Source of the DNA: JAJBWD01 sp041670885
GTDB taxonomy: Bacteria; Bacillota; Clostridia; Clostridiales; Clostridiaceae
Direction of reading: 5' to 3'
NCBI GenBank assembly: GCA_041670885.1
Contig: JBAXYJ010000037.1
Coordinates: 1 to 16,761, forward strand
DNA: 16,761 nucleotides
The position numbers and the translations under genes are program-made. This document shows, piece by piece, positions 15,728 through 16,761 of this stretch; position 1 is the first letter of the stretch, and every line of letters begins with the position of its first letter. The notes below the pieces were generated by a model. The model ran no database searches and was not told the origin of the DNA. It saw only the letters and a program-made list of their open reading frames with translations.

Positions 15728-16761
15728 ATGAAAAAACAGTGGCTTTTAAAGAAAACTAAAAACGAATATGAAAAAATAGAATCAATCACCGGATTAGATA
15801 AAAGTATATTGAAAATATTATCAAATAGAGGAATTATATCAATCCCAGATATTAATAGATATATAGACCCCTCATTAAAAAATATGTACAACCCTTTTCT
15901 TATGACTGATATGAGGAAAGGAGCAGAAATAATATATAAGGGCATTAATAATGGAGAAAATATTGTAATTTACGGAGATTATGACGCAGATGGAATAACA
16001 AGCACCTGTATATTATATAAAGGAATAAGTTATCTGGGAGGGAAAACAAGCTACTATCTTCCTGATCGGGAGCAGGAAGGATATGGTCTTAACAATGAAA
16101 GTATAGACAAGCTTAGAGCTGAAGGAAACCAGATTTTACTTACCTGTGATAATGGTATATCCTCAAATGATCAGGTCAGCTATGCAAAATCTATTGGATT
16201 TAAGGTGGTAGTTACAGATCATCATGAAATTAAGGAATCTATTCCTGAAGCTGATGCAGTTATTAATCCTAAGAGGGATAATGATAAATATCCCTTTAAA
16301 TCACTATGCGGTGCAGGAATTGCATTGAAATTTATTCAGGAATTATACTCATATTTTGATAAAAAATTAGACTTAGATGAATATCTGGAACTAGCTGCAA
16401 TTGGAACCATATGTGATGTGGTGGATCTTATAGATGAAAACAGAATAATCGTTAAAGAAGGATTAAAAGCTATAAAAAAATCTAAAAATCCCGGAATATT
16501 AGCTTTGATTGATAAAAGCAGCATAAAAAGTGAAAATATCAGCTCATATCATATCGGATTTATTATTGGACCGGCTTTAAATGCCACAGGAAGGCTTGAG
16601 CATGCTAAACTGTCTGTACAGCTTTTACTTACGAAAGATTTTGCGGAAGCTTCAACCTTAGCAGAGAAGCTGGTTGATTTAAATAAAAAGAGAAAACAGC
16701 TTACTGAGGATGGATATAATAAAATAGTTAAGGATTTAAAGAATAATAATTCTGATGATAA
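15728..16761 (+). CDS. recJ: Single-stranded-DNA-specific exonuclease RecJ (3' end cut by window)
   Basis: The open frame runs from ATG at 15728 (AAGGAG before it) to the window edge, giving 344 codons and two extra bases. It has the DHH phosphoesterase motifs in order: IYGDYDADGITS (81-92) with D84, D86 and D88, TCDNGIS (139-145), and VTDHHE (162-167), plus NPKR, CGAGIALK (194-201) and GPALNATGRLEHA (281-293) of the DHHA1-side region. RecJ degrades single-stranded DNA 5' to 3' in recombination and base excision or mismatch repair, using Mn2+ or Mg2+. Family members are about 570-800 residues, so roughly half is visible. It is probably co-transcribed with the M16 peptidase gene 22 bases upstream. 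Confidence 0.93.
   Translation, partial: MKKQWLLKKTKNEYEKIESITGLDKSILKILSNRGIISIPDINRYIDPSLKNMYNPFLMTDMRKGAEIIYKGINNGENIVIYGDYDADGITSTCILYKGISYLGGKTSYYLPDREQEGYGLNNESIDKLRAEGNQILLTCDNGISSNDQVSYAKSIGFKVVVTDHHEIKESIPEADAVINPKRDNDKYPFKSLCGAGIALKFIQELYSYFDKKLDLDEYLELAAIGTICDVVDLIDENRIIVKEGLKAIKKSKNPGILALIDKSSIKSENISSYHIGFIIGPALNATGRLEHAKLSVQLLLTKDFAEASTLAEKLVDLNKKRKQLTEDGYNKIVKDLKNNNSDD

Overview
The window is AT-rich (roughly 30% GC by eye). It carries strong AGGAGG-type ribosome binding sites, some TTG starts, a GlpP antiterminator, CvfB, a two-gene topoisomerase IV operon, and a clostridial DUF5685/DnaJ pair. Together these point to a low-GC Firmicute of the class Clostridia; the genus cannot be fixed from this sequence alone. 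No tRNA, rRNA, CRISPR array, insertion sequence or phage gene was seen.

Layout. (1) 1-462, minus strand: the 5' end of a secreted protein gene with a signal peptide and TTG start. A cyclic-di-GMP-I (GEMM-I) riboswitch precedes it, with an intrinsic terminator and a clean promoter upstream. (2) 468-2525, minus strand: a compact three-gene cluster (DUF5685 protein, J-domain/TPR protein with a cysteine-rich tail, small polytopic membrane protein) closed by an AT-rich terminator. (3) 2616-4660, plus strand: a PF06541-type membrane protein, a 41-residue one-helix membrane protein, and the S1-domain RNA-binding regulator CvfB. (4) 4676-5863, minus strand: a KamA-family radical SAM protein convergent with cvfB, both stops lying inside one shared hairpin. 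(5) 5890-6348, minus strand: a decayed N-terminal remnant of an LtaS-type (lipoteichoic acid synthase-like) gene, which explains most of an otherwise empty 745-base gap. (6) 6464-14036, plus strand: parE-parC-glpP-glpK and a DJ-1/PfpI gene, tightly spaced and probably one transcript, ended by a bidirectional hairpin. (7) 14030-14452, minus strand: a GtrA-family membrane protein. (8) 14521 to the right edge, plus strand: an M16 zinc peptidase and the first 344 codons of recJ.

How the genes work together. ParE and ParC form topoisomerase IV (chromosome decatenation). GlpP and GlpK handle glycerol 3-phosphate sensing and synthesis. Their joint placement looks like operon packing rather than shared function. 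The most notable signals are the c-di-GMP riboswitch, whose terminator overlaps the aptamer's closing strand (predicting gene activation by c-di-GMP), the poorly understood DUF5685-DnaJ-membrane module with an isoprenoid-synthase-like pair of Asp-rich motifs, the KamA homologue lacking the lysine-specificity aspartates, and the LtaS-like pseudogene.
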